A stretch of DNA of 64,000 bases from Nematostella vectensis (lineage: Eukaryota; Cnidaria; Anthozoa; Actiniaria; Edwardsiidae), in assembly GCF_932526225.1 (NCBI RefSeq), contig NC_064041.1, positions 3,670,699 through 3,734,698 on the forward strand, in the 5' to 3' direction. The notes beneath the pieces are model-generated. The model was not told the origin of the DNA, searched no databases, and worked only from the letters and a program-made list of their open reading frames with translations. Below are positions 1 to 9,592 of this stretch, in pieces. Every line of letters begins with the position of its first letter. Position 1 is the stretch's first letter. A program made the position numbers and the translations under genes.

Positions 1-1
1 T

Positions 2-1654
2 AACTTCTTTGTAGTTCTTGTCATCGCTAGGACCACGTCACTCCATACGCCCTCGAATCTTCTCATCCTTGGACTGGCTGCCTTTGACCTTGGGGTTGGA
101 TTACTAGTTCAACCTTCGTTCGTTGTTAGGTCGTACGGGGAGCTTACAAAAAACTCTATGGTGTTTTGCTACGGCTGCAGGATCTCCGAGTTCACTGCTA
201 GCTCGGTGGCGGTTGGTTCCGCTTTGGTATTGACTTGGATATCTGTTGATCGATATTTGTCCGTGAGACTTCATCTGAGATATCGTGAAATCGTAACTCC
301 GACAAGAACCTGCCATGTGCTTCTAGGAACGTTCTTAGCCGCTGTCTGTATAGCTTTTTGGAGGTATTTTCTCCCTCATACTCTTGCTTTGTCGCTTAGC
401 ATTATTACCTTCGTTATATTGCTGGTAGTAGTGAACGTATTTTGTTATGCCAGCGTTTTTAAGACAATCTATCGTCTCTCGAGAAAAGTGTTCTCGCTAG
501 AAGGTTTATCTAGGAGCTATCTAGAGACCTCGCAATCACAAAGGGATAACCTGCAAGAGTTGGCACAAACTTCAAACCGAAGACACGAACAAGGACTACA
601 AGCATCACATTCTGCTAAGCTGCAGCAGGAACAACAGCAACAACGACAACAACAACAGCAGAAACGACAACAACAGCAGAAACGACAACAACAACGACAA
701 CAACAACAGCAGAAACGACAACAACAACAGCAGAAACGACAACAACAAAAGCAGAAACGACAACAACAGGAGCAGAAACTACAACAACAACAGCGACGTC
801 AACAACAACAGAAACGACAACCACAACAGCGACGTCAACAACAGCAACAACGACAACCACAACAGAAAAGTCAACAACAACAACAACAACAACAACCGCA
901 GCAGCCCAGTCATGGACAGCAAGAACCACATCAGAGAAGGCTTTTTCAGAATGGACAACAAGCCACACATGAATCCGAACAGCTTCGATTGCGAGAACAA
1001 AAAAACAAGCTCAAGCAAAATAAAAACAAGAAAGATCCGGAAAGCGTCGCATCAGATATCATAACTCAAGGCAGCCCGTGGCAACCACAAATACCAACAC
1101 AGGGGCAAATAAGCGATTATCAGCATCTGGGAGCTTTTGTTATTTCCCCGTTGGTGCCAGAAGTCCCAGGAAAAGAAATACCTTACCAAGATAACAATCC
1201 TCTTCAGAAAGCACAAACAATGATAGGCTCAATTGTATCTCCGGAGGGATATAAGGGACAACCTTCCAAAAGACGACTGAAAATACTCCAACGTATCAAT
1301 GTCCTGAAGGAGAAAAAGAACATCTTCACCATATTGTACATTATACTGGCGTCCGCTATTTTCTATGTTCCTTACATCTTAACAATGATTAGCATAGCCT
1401 TATATGGGTTTATTCTACCTGTTCGATGCATGTTCTCAATTGCGACAACCCTCGTTTTCCTGAACTCGTCAGTGAATCCTGCGGTTTATTGCTATCGCAT
1501 CAAAGAGATTCGCCGCGCGGCCTTGAAAACGCTGGGCGTGGAACAAACACGTGGCGCCAGGATCCACCCGCTGAACAAGAAGATTCACCAGGAGAACACT
1601 GGGCGTGGCACAAACACGTGGCGCCAGGATCAACCCGCTGAACAAGAAGACTGA
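2..1654 (+). CDS. Class A (rhodopsin-like) G-protein-coupled receptor, 5' partial
   Basis: The open frame runs in from the left edge, so the N-terminus and the start of TM1 are missing; the first in-window ATG (158) is internal. Reading from base 2 gives the end of TM1, TM2 with the LAAFD aspartate, TM3 ending in DRY (SVDRYLSVR), TM4, TM5, TM6 (FYVPYI) and TM7 with NPAVY (NSSVNPAVYCY), followed by a basic helix-8-like stretch. These are rhodopsin-family hallmarks of a plasma-membrane receptor. The third intracellular loop is unusually long (about 270 residues) and mostly glutamine with scattered arginine and lysine. The last ~40 residues are encoded by the first units of the 67-bp minisatellite, so the C-tail is repeat-derived. 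The ligand cannot be assigned. TM6 lacks the usual CWxP tryptophan motif. Confidence 0.85.
   Translation, partial: NFFVVLVIARTTSLHTPSNLLILGLAAFDLGVGLLVQPSFVVRSYGELTKNSMVFCYGCRISEFTASSVAVGSALVLTWISVDRYLSVRLHLRYREIVTPTRTCHVLLGTFLAAVCIAFWRYFLPHTLALSLSIITFVILLVVVNVFCYASVFKTIYRLSRKVFSLEGLSRSYLETSQSQRDNLQELAQTSNRRHEQGLQASHSAKLQQEQQQQRQQQQQKRQQQQKRQQQRQQQQQKRQQQQQKRQQQKQKRQQQEQKLQQQQRRQQQQKRQPQQRRQQQQQRQPQQKSQQQQQQQQPQQPSHGQQEPHQRRLFQNGQQATHESEQLRLREQKNKLKQNKNKKDPESVASDIITQGSPWQPQIPTQGQISDYQHLGAFVISPLVPEVPGKEIPYQDNNPLQKAQTMIGSIVSPEGYKGQPSKRRLKILQRINVLKEKKNIFTILYIILASAIFYVPYILTMISIALYGFILPVRCMFSIATTLVFLNSSVNPAVYCYRIKEIRRAALKTLGVEQTRGARIHPLNKKIHQENTGRGTNTWRQDQPAEQED
622..903 (+). repeat. CAA/CAG-rich tract coding polyglutamine in the receptor loop 3
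   Basis: This is an impure CAA/CAG repeat with interspersed CGA and AAA codons, inside the GPCR frame. It encodes runs of Q broken by R, K and occasional P. The opposite strand reads as polyvaline or polyleucine, a shadow only. CAA/CAG mixing suggests selection for glutamine or ordinary slippage with interruptions. Confidence 0.9.
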
Positions 1655-2434
1655 CCAGGAGAACAATGGGCGCACAAACACGTGGCACCAATATCTACCC
1701 GCTGAACAAGAAGACTGGCCAGGAGAACACTGGGCGTGGCACAAACACGTGGTACCAGGATCTACCCGCTGAGCAAGAAGATTCACCAGGAGAACACTGG
1801 GCGTGGCACAAGCATGTGGCGCCAGTATCTACACGCTGAACAAGAAGATTCACCAGGAGAACACTGGGCGTGGCACAAACACGTGGTACCAGGATCTACC
1901 CGCTGAGCAAGAATATTCACCAGGAGAACACTTGGCGTGGCACAAACACATGGCGCCAGTATCTACACGCTGAACAAGAAGATTCACCAGGAGAACACTG
2001 GGCGTGGCACAAACACGTGGCGCCAGGATCTACCCGCAGAACAAGAAGAATGACCAGGAGAACACTGGGCGTGAAATAAGCACGTGGTACCAGGATCAAC
2101 CCGCTGAACAAGAAGACTGACCAGGAGGACACTGGGCGTGGCACAAGCACGTGGCGCCAGTATCTACACGCTGAACAAGAAGATTCACCAGGAGAATACT
2201 GGGCGTGGCACAAACACGTGGTACCAGGATCTACCCGCTGAGCAAGAATATTCACCAGGAGAACACTGGGCGTGGCACAAACACGTGGCGCCAGTATCTA
2301 CACGCTGAACAAGGAGACTGACCAGGAGAACACTGGGCGTGGCACAAGCACGTGGTACCAGGATCAACCCGCTGAACAAGAAGACTGACCTGGAGAACAT
2401 TAGGCGTGCACAAACACCTGGCGCAAGGATCAAC
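1525..2434. repeat. 67-bp minisatellite, left array
   Basis: About 13-14 head-to-tail copies of a 67-bp unit. Each unit contains CACGTG next to either GGTACC or GGCGCC, giving two interleaved subtypes. The first unit overlaps the GPCR reading frame and the stop codon falls at 1652-1654. The array ends in mid-unit where the gypsy element begins and resumes at 6791. Confidence 0.95.
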
Positions 2435-2478
2435 ATTACAATGTCGATCAAATAATACAATAGGCTATTATTATTACA
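2435..2478 (-). repeat. 3' LTR remnant (44 bp)
   Basis: Identical to 6747-6790, the first 44 bp of the 5' LTR on the minus strand, starting TGTAATAATAATAG. The remaining ~150 bp of the 193-bp LTR are absent and minisatellite sequence follows directly. Confidence 0.9.
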
Positions 2479-2489
2479 TCTCCCTTCTT
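2479..2489 (-). other. Polypurine tract of the gypsy element
   Basis: On the minus strand AAGAAGGGAGA lies immediately before the TGTAAT start of the 3' LTR remnant, the expected plus-strand priming site for reverse transcription. Confidence 0.85.
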
Positions 2490-2619
2490 AAAGAATTTGA
2501 TTTAAAAGGCATTTAAAACAAATTAATAAAATATACAATGTTTGCGTTATTTACACGCTATATTCTAAAAGCTGAAATAAAACGATTATAGTGTTCATAG
2601 TCTATATCAAAAATCAAAT

Positions 2620-4029
2620 CTATTCGTCGTACCCATATCTAGTAGGTGCGTTGCGAGATCTGTTTGATCGGCGAAGTTCGGGTTGTTCTTTGGGTGCCGT
2701 TGGTTGTTCCGTAGGAGAGTCGGGCTGCTCTGGTTCTGGTAGTTTTACTTCGGGAGCTTGTTCGTTGGTCTTAAGAAGGTGTCGTCGATTTCGTCTTAGC
2801 TCCTGACCTGTCTCTGTCTGTATGATGTATGAGCGAGGAGTTCCAGCTTCTTGTTTGACAGTTGCTGGTATCCATTTCTTCTTGTCATAGACTCTCACTC
2901 CCTCGTTAGGTGTAAGGGGTGCTAGTGGTTTTGCACCTCTATTGAAGTATTTGGCTTGTTTGTCTTGACATGCCTTTAGCTCTTCCCTAACGCCAGTAGG
3001 GACACTAGGAACTAGTAATTCCTTGTTGACAGGAAGCTTAGATCTTGTAGTGCGGCTCATAAGAAGTTGAGCAGGAGAGTAGCTCATTCCTGTTACTGGG
3101 GTGTTGCGATACTCCAGTAGTGCAATGTACGGATCGTCAGATTTCTTCAGGATGCGCTTTATTATCTGTACAGCCTTCTCGCTGCGTCCATTGGACTGTG
3201 GAAATCGGGGACTACATGTTGTAAGTTTGAAGTTCCAGTCTTTGGCGAAATCCTTAAATTCCTTTGAGTTGTATGGCACGTTGTCTGCCACGAGTTCTTC
3301 AGGAATTCCGTGCCTTGCAAAGATCGATTTCATGTGTGATTTTACTGTAGCGGCTGTCTTGTCACGCAATAGACAAACTTCAATAAATTTAGAGTAGTAA
3401 TCAACTACAACTAAATAGTCCTTTCCCTTAAGTTCCATTAGGTCAGATCCAACTTTTTGCCAGGGTCGTTCCGGTCGTTCATGTGGTAGCATTGGCTCTT
3501 TGATGTTCTTATGCTGGTGTTCCATGCAGACTTTACATTTGCTGACTTTTTCGCAGATGTCACGCGACATACCAGGCCAATAAATAATAGCTCTGGCACG
3601 CGCTTTGCTTTTTTCTATGCCGAGATGGCTTTCGTGAATGAGGTTTAACATCGTTTCCCTCATAGATGTAGGAATAATTAGTTGATTTCCCTTAAAAAGT
3701 AAGCCTTCAGCCTCACTAAGTTCGTCTCTAATTGTCCAGTAAGGTGCAATGATTGGTTTGACCTCTCTCTTGTGGCTGGGCCATCCCTTAATTAGTTGTT
3801 TTCCTAACTCTTGTAGGGTCACGTCATTTTCGGATGCGTGTTTTAGCTCTAAGAGCCTGTCAGTTGTCGCCGGGATTTCCTTGACAAAACTGTGGACACA
3901 AACTTCAATGTCCTCATTGAGATCCTGTTGTTCGTCCGTGTCTTCAATCAGAAATGCCCTTGACCGGGTACAAAGCGTACAGTGATGTTGTATTTCTGTA
4001 ATCTGATAAGTAGGCGTTGAATGCGACAA
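2620..4029 (-). pseudogene. Gypsy pol C-terminal part: integrase
   Basis: The real homology starts near 3970 (SRAFLIED); the first ~20 residues are an out-of-frame lead-in. An HHCC zinc-binding domain is visible (HESH near residue 132, CKVC near 165), followed by a DDE catalytic core with an aspartate in GSDLMEL (~196), a second in VADN (~249) and a glutamate in GRSEKA (~284), and a C-terminal domain ending in basic residues. It is in a different frame from the upstream RT/RNase H segment, so it would need a frameshift to be made as one polyprotein. In this family pol is normally one frame. Confidence 0.85.
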
Positions 4030-5573
4030 GGTGCTTGAGATAATGGTTTAGCCATTATCGCCTCGAGTGGCTTGTGATCGCTGTGCACGATTATGTCATT
4101 TCCGTAGATAAACTGGTGAAATCGCTCGCACGTGAAGACGATCGCCAACAGTTCCTTTTCGATCTGGGCGTAGTTTCTCTCAGCATCCGTGAGTGATCGT
4201 GAAGCGTAAATTACAGGGTGTCCCTCCTGAATCAAACATCCTCCCATTCCGTTTTGTGAGGCGTCACATTGTATAACTATTTCTTCATTGATGTCAAAAT
4301 AGCGTAGTACTGGGCTATTTGTTAGCGCTTCTTTTATCTTATCCACTGCTTGTTTGTGTTCGTCATACCAAACCCATTGTGCGTTCTTCTTTAGAAGTGA
4401 CCTCAAAGGTGCCGTGATTTCTGACATATTCGGTATGTATTGTGACAGGTAATTGACCATGCCAAGTAATCGTTGTAGATCTTGTTTGGTTTCCGGTTGT
4501 GGCATTTCCTTAATTGCCTTTATTTTCTCTGGGTCAGGTTTAAATCCGTCGGCTGTGACAATATTTCCAAGATATTTGACTTGATTCACGCGTAGTTGGA
4601 TCTTGTCACGGTTAAACCTGATGTTACGTTTCCTTGCGCGTAGTAACACACGGCTCAGAGCTTCGTCGTGCTCCGCCTTGTCGCTCCCTGCGATGATGAT
4701 GTCATCGTGTACCGCTAAAACTCCAGGAATGTCACTGAAATTATCATCAACCATTTTCTGTGCTACATCAGCAGCTACAGAAATTCCAAAAGGCATTCTA
4801 TCGAACTTGTGTCTCCCGAAAGGCGTGTTGAATGTGCACAAGTACGAAGATTCCTCGTCGAGTTTCTTGTGCCAATAACAATTGGACATGTCAATCACGG
4901 TGAAAATCCTTTTTCCGCTCAGTTTGCTTGACAATGTCTCTGCGGTTGGCGGCTTGTAGTGCTCGCGCTTGATTGCATTGTTCAGTTCCTTTGGATCTAA
5001 ACACAGACGCAAGGTTCCGTTTTTCTTTTCTACGATAACTAAACTGCTAACCCAGTCTGTCGCTTTTTCCACTTTGCTTATGACACCCATTCTGGTCAAC
5101 TTCTCCAGGGTTTCCTTTAACTTGGGCATCAGACTAAGGGGTACCTTGCGTGGCGGATGGATTGTAGGTTGAGCCTCATTACTCAAAGTGATATGGTACT
5201 CGCCATCCACGAGTCCAAGTCCTTCAAAAACATCAATGAATTCGTTGAGAATTTCTGCATCTCCTTTGCTTATTTCGCTCACGTTTCTGCCGATTCTTAT
5301 CAGTTCTAATATCCGGCATGTCTCTAGACCGATAAGGGGTTTTGCTTTGTTAGCTCTGACAACATAGAATTCCGCGGCTAACTCATTTCCGTCGCGTCTC
5401 ACAGCGAGAGAACATTTTCCCAACAGCGGTATTTTCATTCCACCATAGGCACTCAGCCTGATATTTGCATCTTGTAGCCTTGGTTTTTGCGGCAGTGAGT
5501 TGTAAATTTCTTCTGGAATAACATTGCATTGAGCTCCAGTATCAACCTTGAATTTGATATCTTTGTTTTCCAT
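3948..5573 (-). pseudogene. Gypsy pol N-terminal part: protease, reverse transcriptase, RNase H
   Basis: Starts in the second copy of a duplicated protease segment (DTGAQC at residues 11-16). RT follows (about residues 135-370), with the catalytic aspartate in FTVIDMS (~228) and the paired aspartates in VHDD (288-291), then RNase H (QCDASQNG near 435, LEAI and HSDHKP further on). The frame ends at RFVPGQGHF; the expected linker to integrase is missing and the frame changes, so a short deletion probably caused the break. RT and RNase H themselves look uninterrupted. Confidence 0.9.
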
Positions 5574-5701
5574 GTTTCAGCCTGATATTTGCATCTTGTA
5601 GCCTTGGTTTTTGCGGCAGTGAGTTGTAGATTTCTTCTGGAATAACATTGCATTGAGCTCCAGTATCAACCTTGAATTTGATATCTTTGTTTTCCACGTT
5701 A
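5454..5701 (-). repeat. 124-bp tandem duplication inside the gypsy protease
   Basis: 5454-5577 and 5578-5701 are near-identical direct copies. Each encodes the protease active-site region with DTG. Since 124 is not a multiple of three, the duplication shifts the reading frame between Gag-protease and RT. Confidence 0.93.
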
Positions 5702-5967
5702 AGGGTAACAAAGAGTTCATTGGCGTCGCTTTTTGTTGAGTCGATCTCGCCAAGAAATAACTCGTCAATTGAGTCGTCGCTCTCTGAGACGCTGTCCTTT
5801 TCCAAGTCGTGAACTTTCTTGGGCGGGACTTCCTTCGACTTGCACATAGATGAAAAATGATTTTTTCCGTTGCATTTGAAACATTCTTTACCAAATGCTT
5901 TACATTCTTTTGGCTTGTGGGAGGAACCGCAACGTCCACACGTTTTCCTGTCCTCTCTCTTAGGGTT
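5542..5967 (-). pseudogene. Gypsy Gag zinc knuckles and first protease copy
   Basis: In the same frame as gag but separated from it by one TAG stop (5968-5970). It encodes two cysteine knuckles, one of form Cx2Cx3Hx4C and a canonical Cx2Cx4Hx4C (CFKCNGKNHFSSMC), then an acidic linker and the first copy of the DTG protease motif. It terminates soon after the 124-bp duplication shifts the frame. Confidence 0.8.
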
Positions 5968-5970
5968 ACG

Positions 5971-6585
5971 CTAGTTATGCTGTTTTTGGTTTCTCCTAGC
6001 TGTTCCTCTTTTGTTTAGGGCGGCTGCTTCGAGACTTGCACCATCTTTCAGATTTTCTATCTGCGTTTTACTCGTCTCGGCGGCTCTAACAGCATTGATA
6101 GCAGTGTTAAGGGTCAGTTCGGTGTTTCTGAGTAGTCGCTCCCTAATACTATCACTATCGATTCCACAAACAATCCTGTCTTTAATAAGACTGTCTTGGA
6201 GTGTTCCAAATTCACAGGTCTTGGCTTTGGACCTTAGATCTGTTACAAATACGTCGATAGACCGACCATTTTGTGCGCACGAGTTGAAAATGTATCGCTC
6301 GTACGTCACATTCTTCTTTGGCGTGCAGTATGCCTCAAACTTGCTGATTATCGGTTCAAGTTTGTCCGTTTCATTATATGCAAAAGTGAAAGTGTCGTAC
6401 ACTTCTAGTGCGTCTTCCCCAATCGTGTGCAGGAATATGGCGCACCTAGTAGCCTCAGGCTTCGACTCCGCTCCACTCGCCTTTGCGTAGAGGTTCCATC
6501 TCTGACTCCACTTTCGCCAATTTTCTGCGATATTTCCTTCCAACTTCAGGGGTCCCATTGGTTTCATGTGTTCCATTTTGAGCAC
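5971..6585 (-). CDS. Gypsy Gag (capsid-like) ORF
   Basis: A 204-aa retrotransposon Gag polyprotein. It starts about 13 bp after the primer-binding site at an ATG in MLKMEHMKP. The sequence has the mostly helical retrotransposon gag fold pattern (NWRKWSQRW, then FLHTIGEDALEVYDTF, later RIVCGI). It ends at a TAG just before the zinc-knuckle region. In related elements gag continues into the knuckles, so this stop is probably a mutation, though stop readthrough cannot be excluded. Confidence 0.8.
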   Translation of the reverse strand: MLKMEHMKPMGPLKLEGNIAENWRKWSQRWNLYAKASGAESKPEATRCAIFLHTIGEDALEVYDTFTFAYNETDKLEPIISKFEAYCTPKKNVTYERYIFNSCAQNGRSIDVFVTDLRSKAKTCEFGTLQDSLIKDRIVCGIDSDSIRERLLRNTELTLNTAINAVRAAETSKTQIENLKDGASLEAAALNKRGTARRNQKQHN

Positions 6586-6586
6586 T

Positions 6587-6597
6587 TTCTGACACCA
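6587..6597 (-). other. Primer-binding site of the gypsy element
   Basis: On the minus strand TGGTGTCAGAA starts directly after the terminal ATTACA of the 5' LTR. A TGG start complements a tRNA 3' CCA end, as expected for minus-strand priming. Confidence 0.8.
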
Positions 6598-6790
6598 TGT
6601 AATGATCCGAGCTTTGTAGAAGATGAAGGATAGTGTAGGATGGATAGCGGAATAACGTACTCCAAGGGTAGTGATTGAATAGTGTTTATTGATGGTCGAG
6701 CTAAAGCTTATACGTGATTACAAATGGGTGCGGTTATCTAGTATTGATTACAATGTCGATCAAATAATACAATAGGCTATTATTATTACA
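6598..6790 (-). repeat. 5' LTR (193 bp)
   Basis: Minus-strand LTR from TGTAAT to ATTACA, with short terminal inverted repeats. A TATAAG-like box (6707-6712) and an AATAAA polyadenylation signal (6685-6690) are present, giving a plausible promoter and terminator. Only 44 bp are repeated at the other end of the element. Confidence 0.88.
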
Positions 6791-8360
6791 AACATGCTGA
6801 ACAACAAAACTGACCAGGAGAACACTGGGCGTGGCACAAGCACGTGGTACCAGGATCAACCCGCTGAACAAGAAGACTGACCAGGAGAACACTGGGCGTG
6901 GCACAAACACGTGGTACCAGGATCTACCCGCTGAGCAAGAAGATTCACCAGGAGAACACTGGGCGTGGCACAAACACGTGGTACCAGGATCTACCCGCTG
7001 AGCAAGAAGATTCACCAGGAGAACACTGGGCGTGGCACAAACACCTGGCGCCAGGATCTACTCGCTGAACAAGAAGATTCACCAGGAGAACACTGGGCGT
7101 GACACAAACACGTGGTACCAGGATCAACCCGCTGAACAAGAAGACTGACCAGGAGAACACTGGGCGTGGCACAAGCACGTGGCGCCAGGATCAACCCGCT
7201 GAACAAGAAGACTGACCAGGAGAACACTGGTCGTGGCACAAGCACGTGGTACCAGGATCAACCCGCTGAACAAGAAGACTGACCAGGAGAACACTGGGCG
7301 TGGCACAAGCACGTGGCGCCAGTATCTACACGCTGAACAAGAAGATTCACCAGGAGAACACTGGGCGTGGCACAAACACGTGGTACCAGGATCTACCCGC
7401 TGAGCAAGAATATTCACCAGGAGAACACTGGGCGTGGAACAAACACGTGGCGCCAGTATCTACACGCTGAACAAGAAGATTCACCAGGAGAACACTGGGC
7501 GTGACACAAACACGTGGTACCAGGATCTACCCGCCGAGCAAGAATATTCACCAGGAGAACACTTGGCGTGGCACAAACACATGACGCCAGTATCTACACG
7601 CTGAACAAGACGATTCACCAGGAGAACACTGGGCGTGGCACAAACACGTGGCGCCAGGATCTACCCGCAGAACAAGAAGACTGACCAGGAGAACACTGGG
7701 CGTGAAACAAGCACGTGGTATCAGGATCAACCCGCTGAACAAGAATACTGACCAGGAGGACACTGGGCGTGGCAATCTACCCGCTGAGCGAGCAAGAAGA
7801 TTCACCAGGAGAACACTGGGCGTGGCACAAGCACGTGGCGCCAGTATCTACACGCTGAACAAGAAGATTGGCCAGGAGAACACTGGGCGTGGCACAAACA
7901 CGTGGTACCAGGATCTACCCGCTGAGCAAGAATATTCACCAGGAGAACACTGGGCGTGGCACAAACACGTGGCGCCAGTATCTACACGCTTAACAAGAAG
8001 ATTCACCAGGAGAACACTGGGCGTGGCACAAACACGTGGCGCCAGGATCTACCCGCAAAACAAGAAGACTGACCAGGAGAACATTGGGCGTGGCACAAGC
8101 ACGTGGTACCAGGATCAACCCGCTGAACAAGAAGACTGACCAGAAGAACACTGGGCGTGGCAATCTACCCGCTGAGCAAGAATATTCACCAGAACACTGG
8201 GCGTGGCACAAACACGTGGCGCCAGTACCTACACGCTGAACAAGAAGATTCACCAGGAGAACACTGGGCGTGGCACAAACACGTGGCGCCAGGATCTACC
8301 CGCAGAACAAGAAGACTGACCAGGAGAACACTGGGCGTGGCACAAACACAGGGCGCCAGG
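6791..8360. repeat. 67-bp minisatellite, right array
   Basis: About 23 units of the same 67-bp repeat as at 1525-2434, some with deletions (for example at 7770 and 8160). GTACC and GCGCC subtypes are mixed. ORFs reading through it change frame each unit because 67 is not a multiple of three; none looks coding. Confidence 0.95.
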
Positions 8361-8458
8361 ACCACGAAGTTTGAAAAGTCATAATAGGTGACTTGTACTA
8401 AGGAATCAACTGACTTATTGGGGTGCTCAAAAAGCTGCTCAAAAAGCAAAAAGCAGCT

Positions 8459-8469
8459 TGTAAGAGACA
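8459..8469. other. Left target-site duplication of the hammerhead element
   Basis: TGTAAGAGACA here matches 13341-13351. At least nine bases (GTAAGAGAC) lie outside the terminal inverted sequence of the composite element. Confidence 0.75.
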
Positions 8470-9499
8470 TAAATGTGGACTTTAGAAGCACACTAGCATA
8501 CACACATTGGCACCAGTCTGGCCAAGACGGGACGCTAGCACAGTCACTGGACGAAATAAAGAATTTAAGTGCATTTAAGACATATCCGAAATGTACCTTA
8601 AATTTACTACTGTCTATATGTTGCATTTAAAGGCCACACTTAAAGTCAGTAGTGACTTTAAAAAGATTTAAGTGTTTATTTAAGGATTATTAAATGTACT
8701 AATAACTTTAAGGTCAAATTAAAGTTGTCTTAAAGACATTAGTAACTTTAAACAACTTTCTTGCTCTTTATTGATTACTTATAGTTATCAAGAGATTTAA
8801 TCTAGACGAAATAAAGAATTTAAGTTACATTTAAGTGGGGCTCTTATAGTCAGTAGCAACTTTAAGTAAATATTGATTGTTAACTTAAATTCCTTTAAAT
8901 GTAGTATTGACTTTAAGTAACTTTCTTTGCCTTTATCGAAAACTTATAATCTTTAGGAGATTTAAGTGTCTTTCATTAGTTCTAAATTTCATCATATTCG
9001 TTGGACTTAGAAAATATTTTCCGTAGTTTAGAAGTTAATTTAGTTTCTTAACATAATATTTTTTGGCTAATATCAGGAACGTTTTATGAAACGCATATAA
9101 ATAGCTTATAGAATATTCGTTTTCTTGTTTAACCAAGTGATTTGTATTTTGGCAGAAAGAAAAAGCGATGAAAAATTGATATTCGCATTATTTTAGGATT
9201 ACTTTGCCTTTAGCAGTAATAATAACAGCTTCACCGGCGGAGAGGAAGTCAGTCATATGCGAGAGAAAGTGACGCGCAAGCGTATCTATTGTTTTCCCTT
9301 CACGTGACTACCACGGCGGGCTATTCGCATAGCGTGTTTATAAGTGTGACTTTGGTTCATCTAACTTCTCTCTAAATCCACGCCAAAAGATGCGCTATTT
9401 CTTTCAATGACATCAAATCGAATGGCAAAGCCTACCAATGAAAACATGTTGACCACATAACCTTCAAGTTTGGAGGGAAAACAGAGCTTTAAATGCGGG

Positions 9500-9592
9500 A
9501 AATCAGCGACTGCGTGCGTGAGGTGAGAATTCAACAGTGAAGACAGAACTTGCTGAAATTCTCACCGAAAGGGAGCCTCAGAGACTTTCAGG
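9500..9592 (+). other. Possible 5' exon inside the CACTA element
   Basis: GC-richer than its surroundings and ends in CTTTCAG followed by GTAAGC, a good splice donor. It could be the first exon of a small transcription unit with the segments near 10545 and 11324. No convincing start codon was fixed. Confidence 0.25.

Larger units (their letters stand above)
2435..6790 (-). mobile_element. Degenerate mag-type Ty3/gypsy LTR retrotransposon
   Basis: Read on the minus strand the element has a 193-bp 5' LTR, a primer-binding site directly after it, Gag, CCHC zinc knuckles, an aspartic protease, RT, RNase H, an HHCC/DDE integrase, a polypurine tract and then only the first 44 bp of the 3' LTR. Gag-Pro-RT-RH-IN order marks Ty3/gypsy; the short LTR and protein style resemble the mag/K02A2.6-like clade (family knowledge). 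It lies inside one unit of the 67-bp minisatellite. AACAT occurs at both outer junctions and is a candidate 5-bp target duplication. It carries an in-frame stop, a 124-bp duplication and a second frame break, so it is not an intact autonomous copy. Confidence 0.93.

Noticed and set aside
615-1018. Polyvaline and polyleucine ORFs on the minus strand
   Set aside because: Shadows of the CAA/CAG tract in the GPCR frame.
3948-4029. Programmed frameshift between RT/RNase H and integrase
   Set aside because: The overlap falls where linker residues are missing and no slippery site stands out; a deletion is simpler.
1525-8360. CRISPR-like array
   Set aside because: Continuous tandem 67-bp units without unique spacers in a eukaryotic setting.
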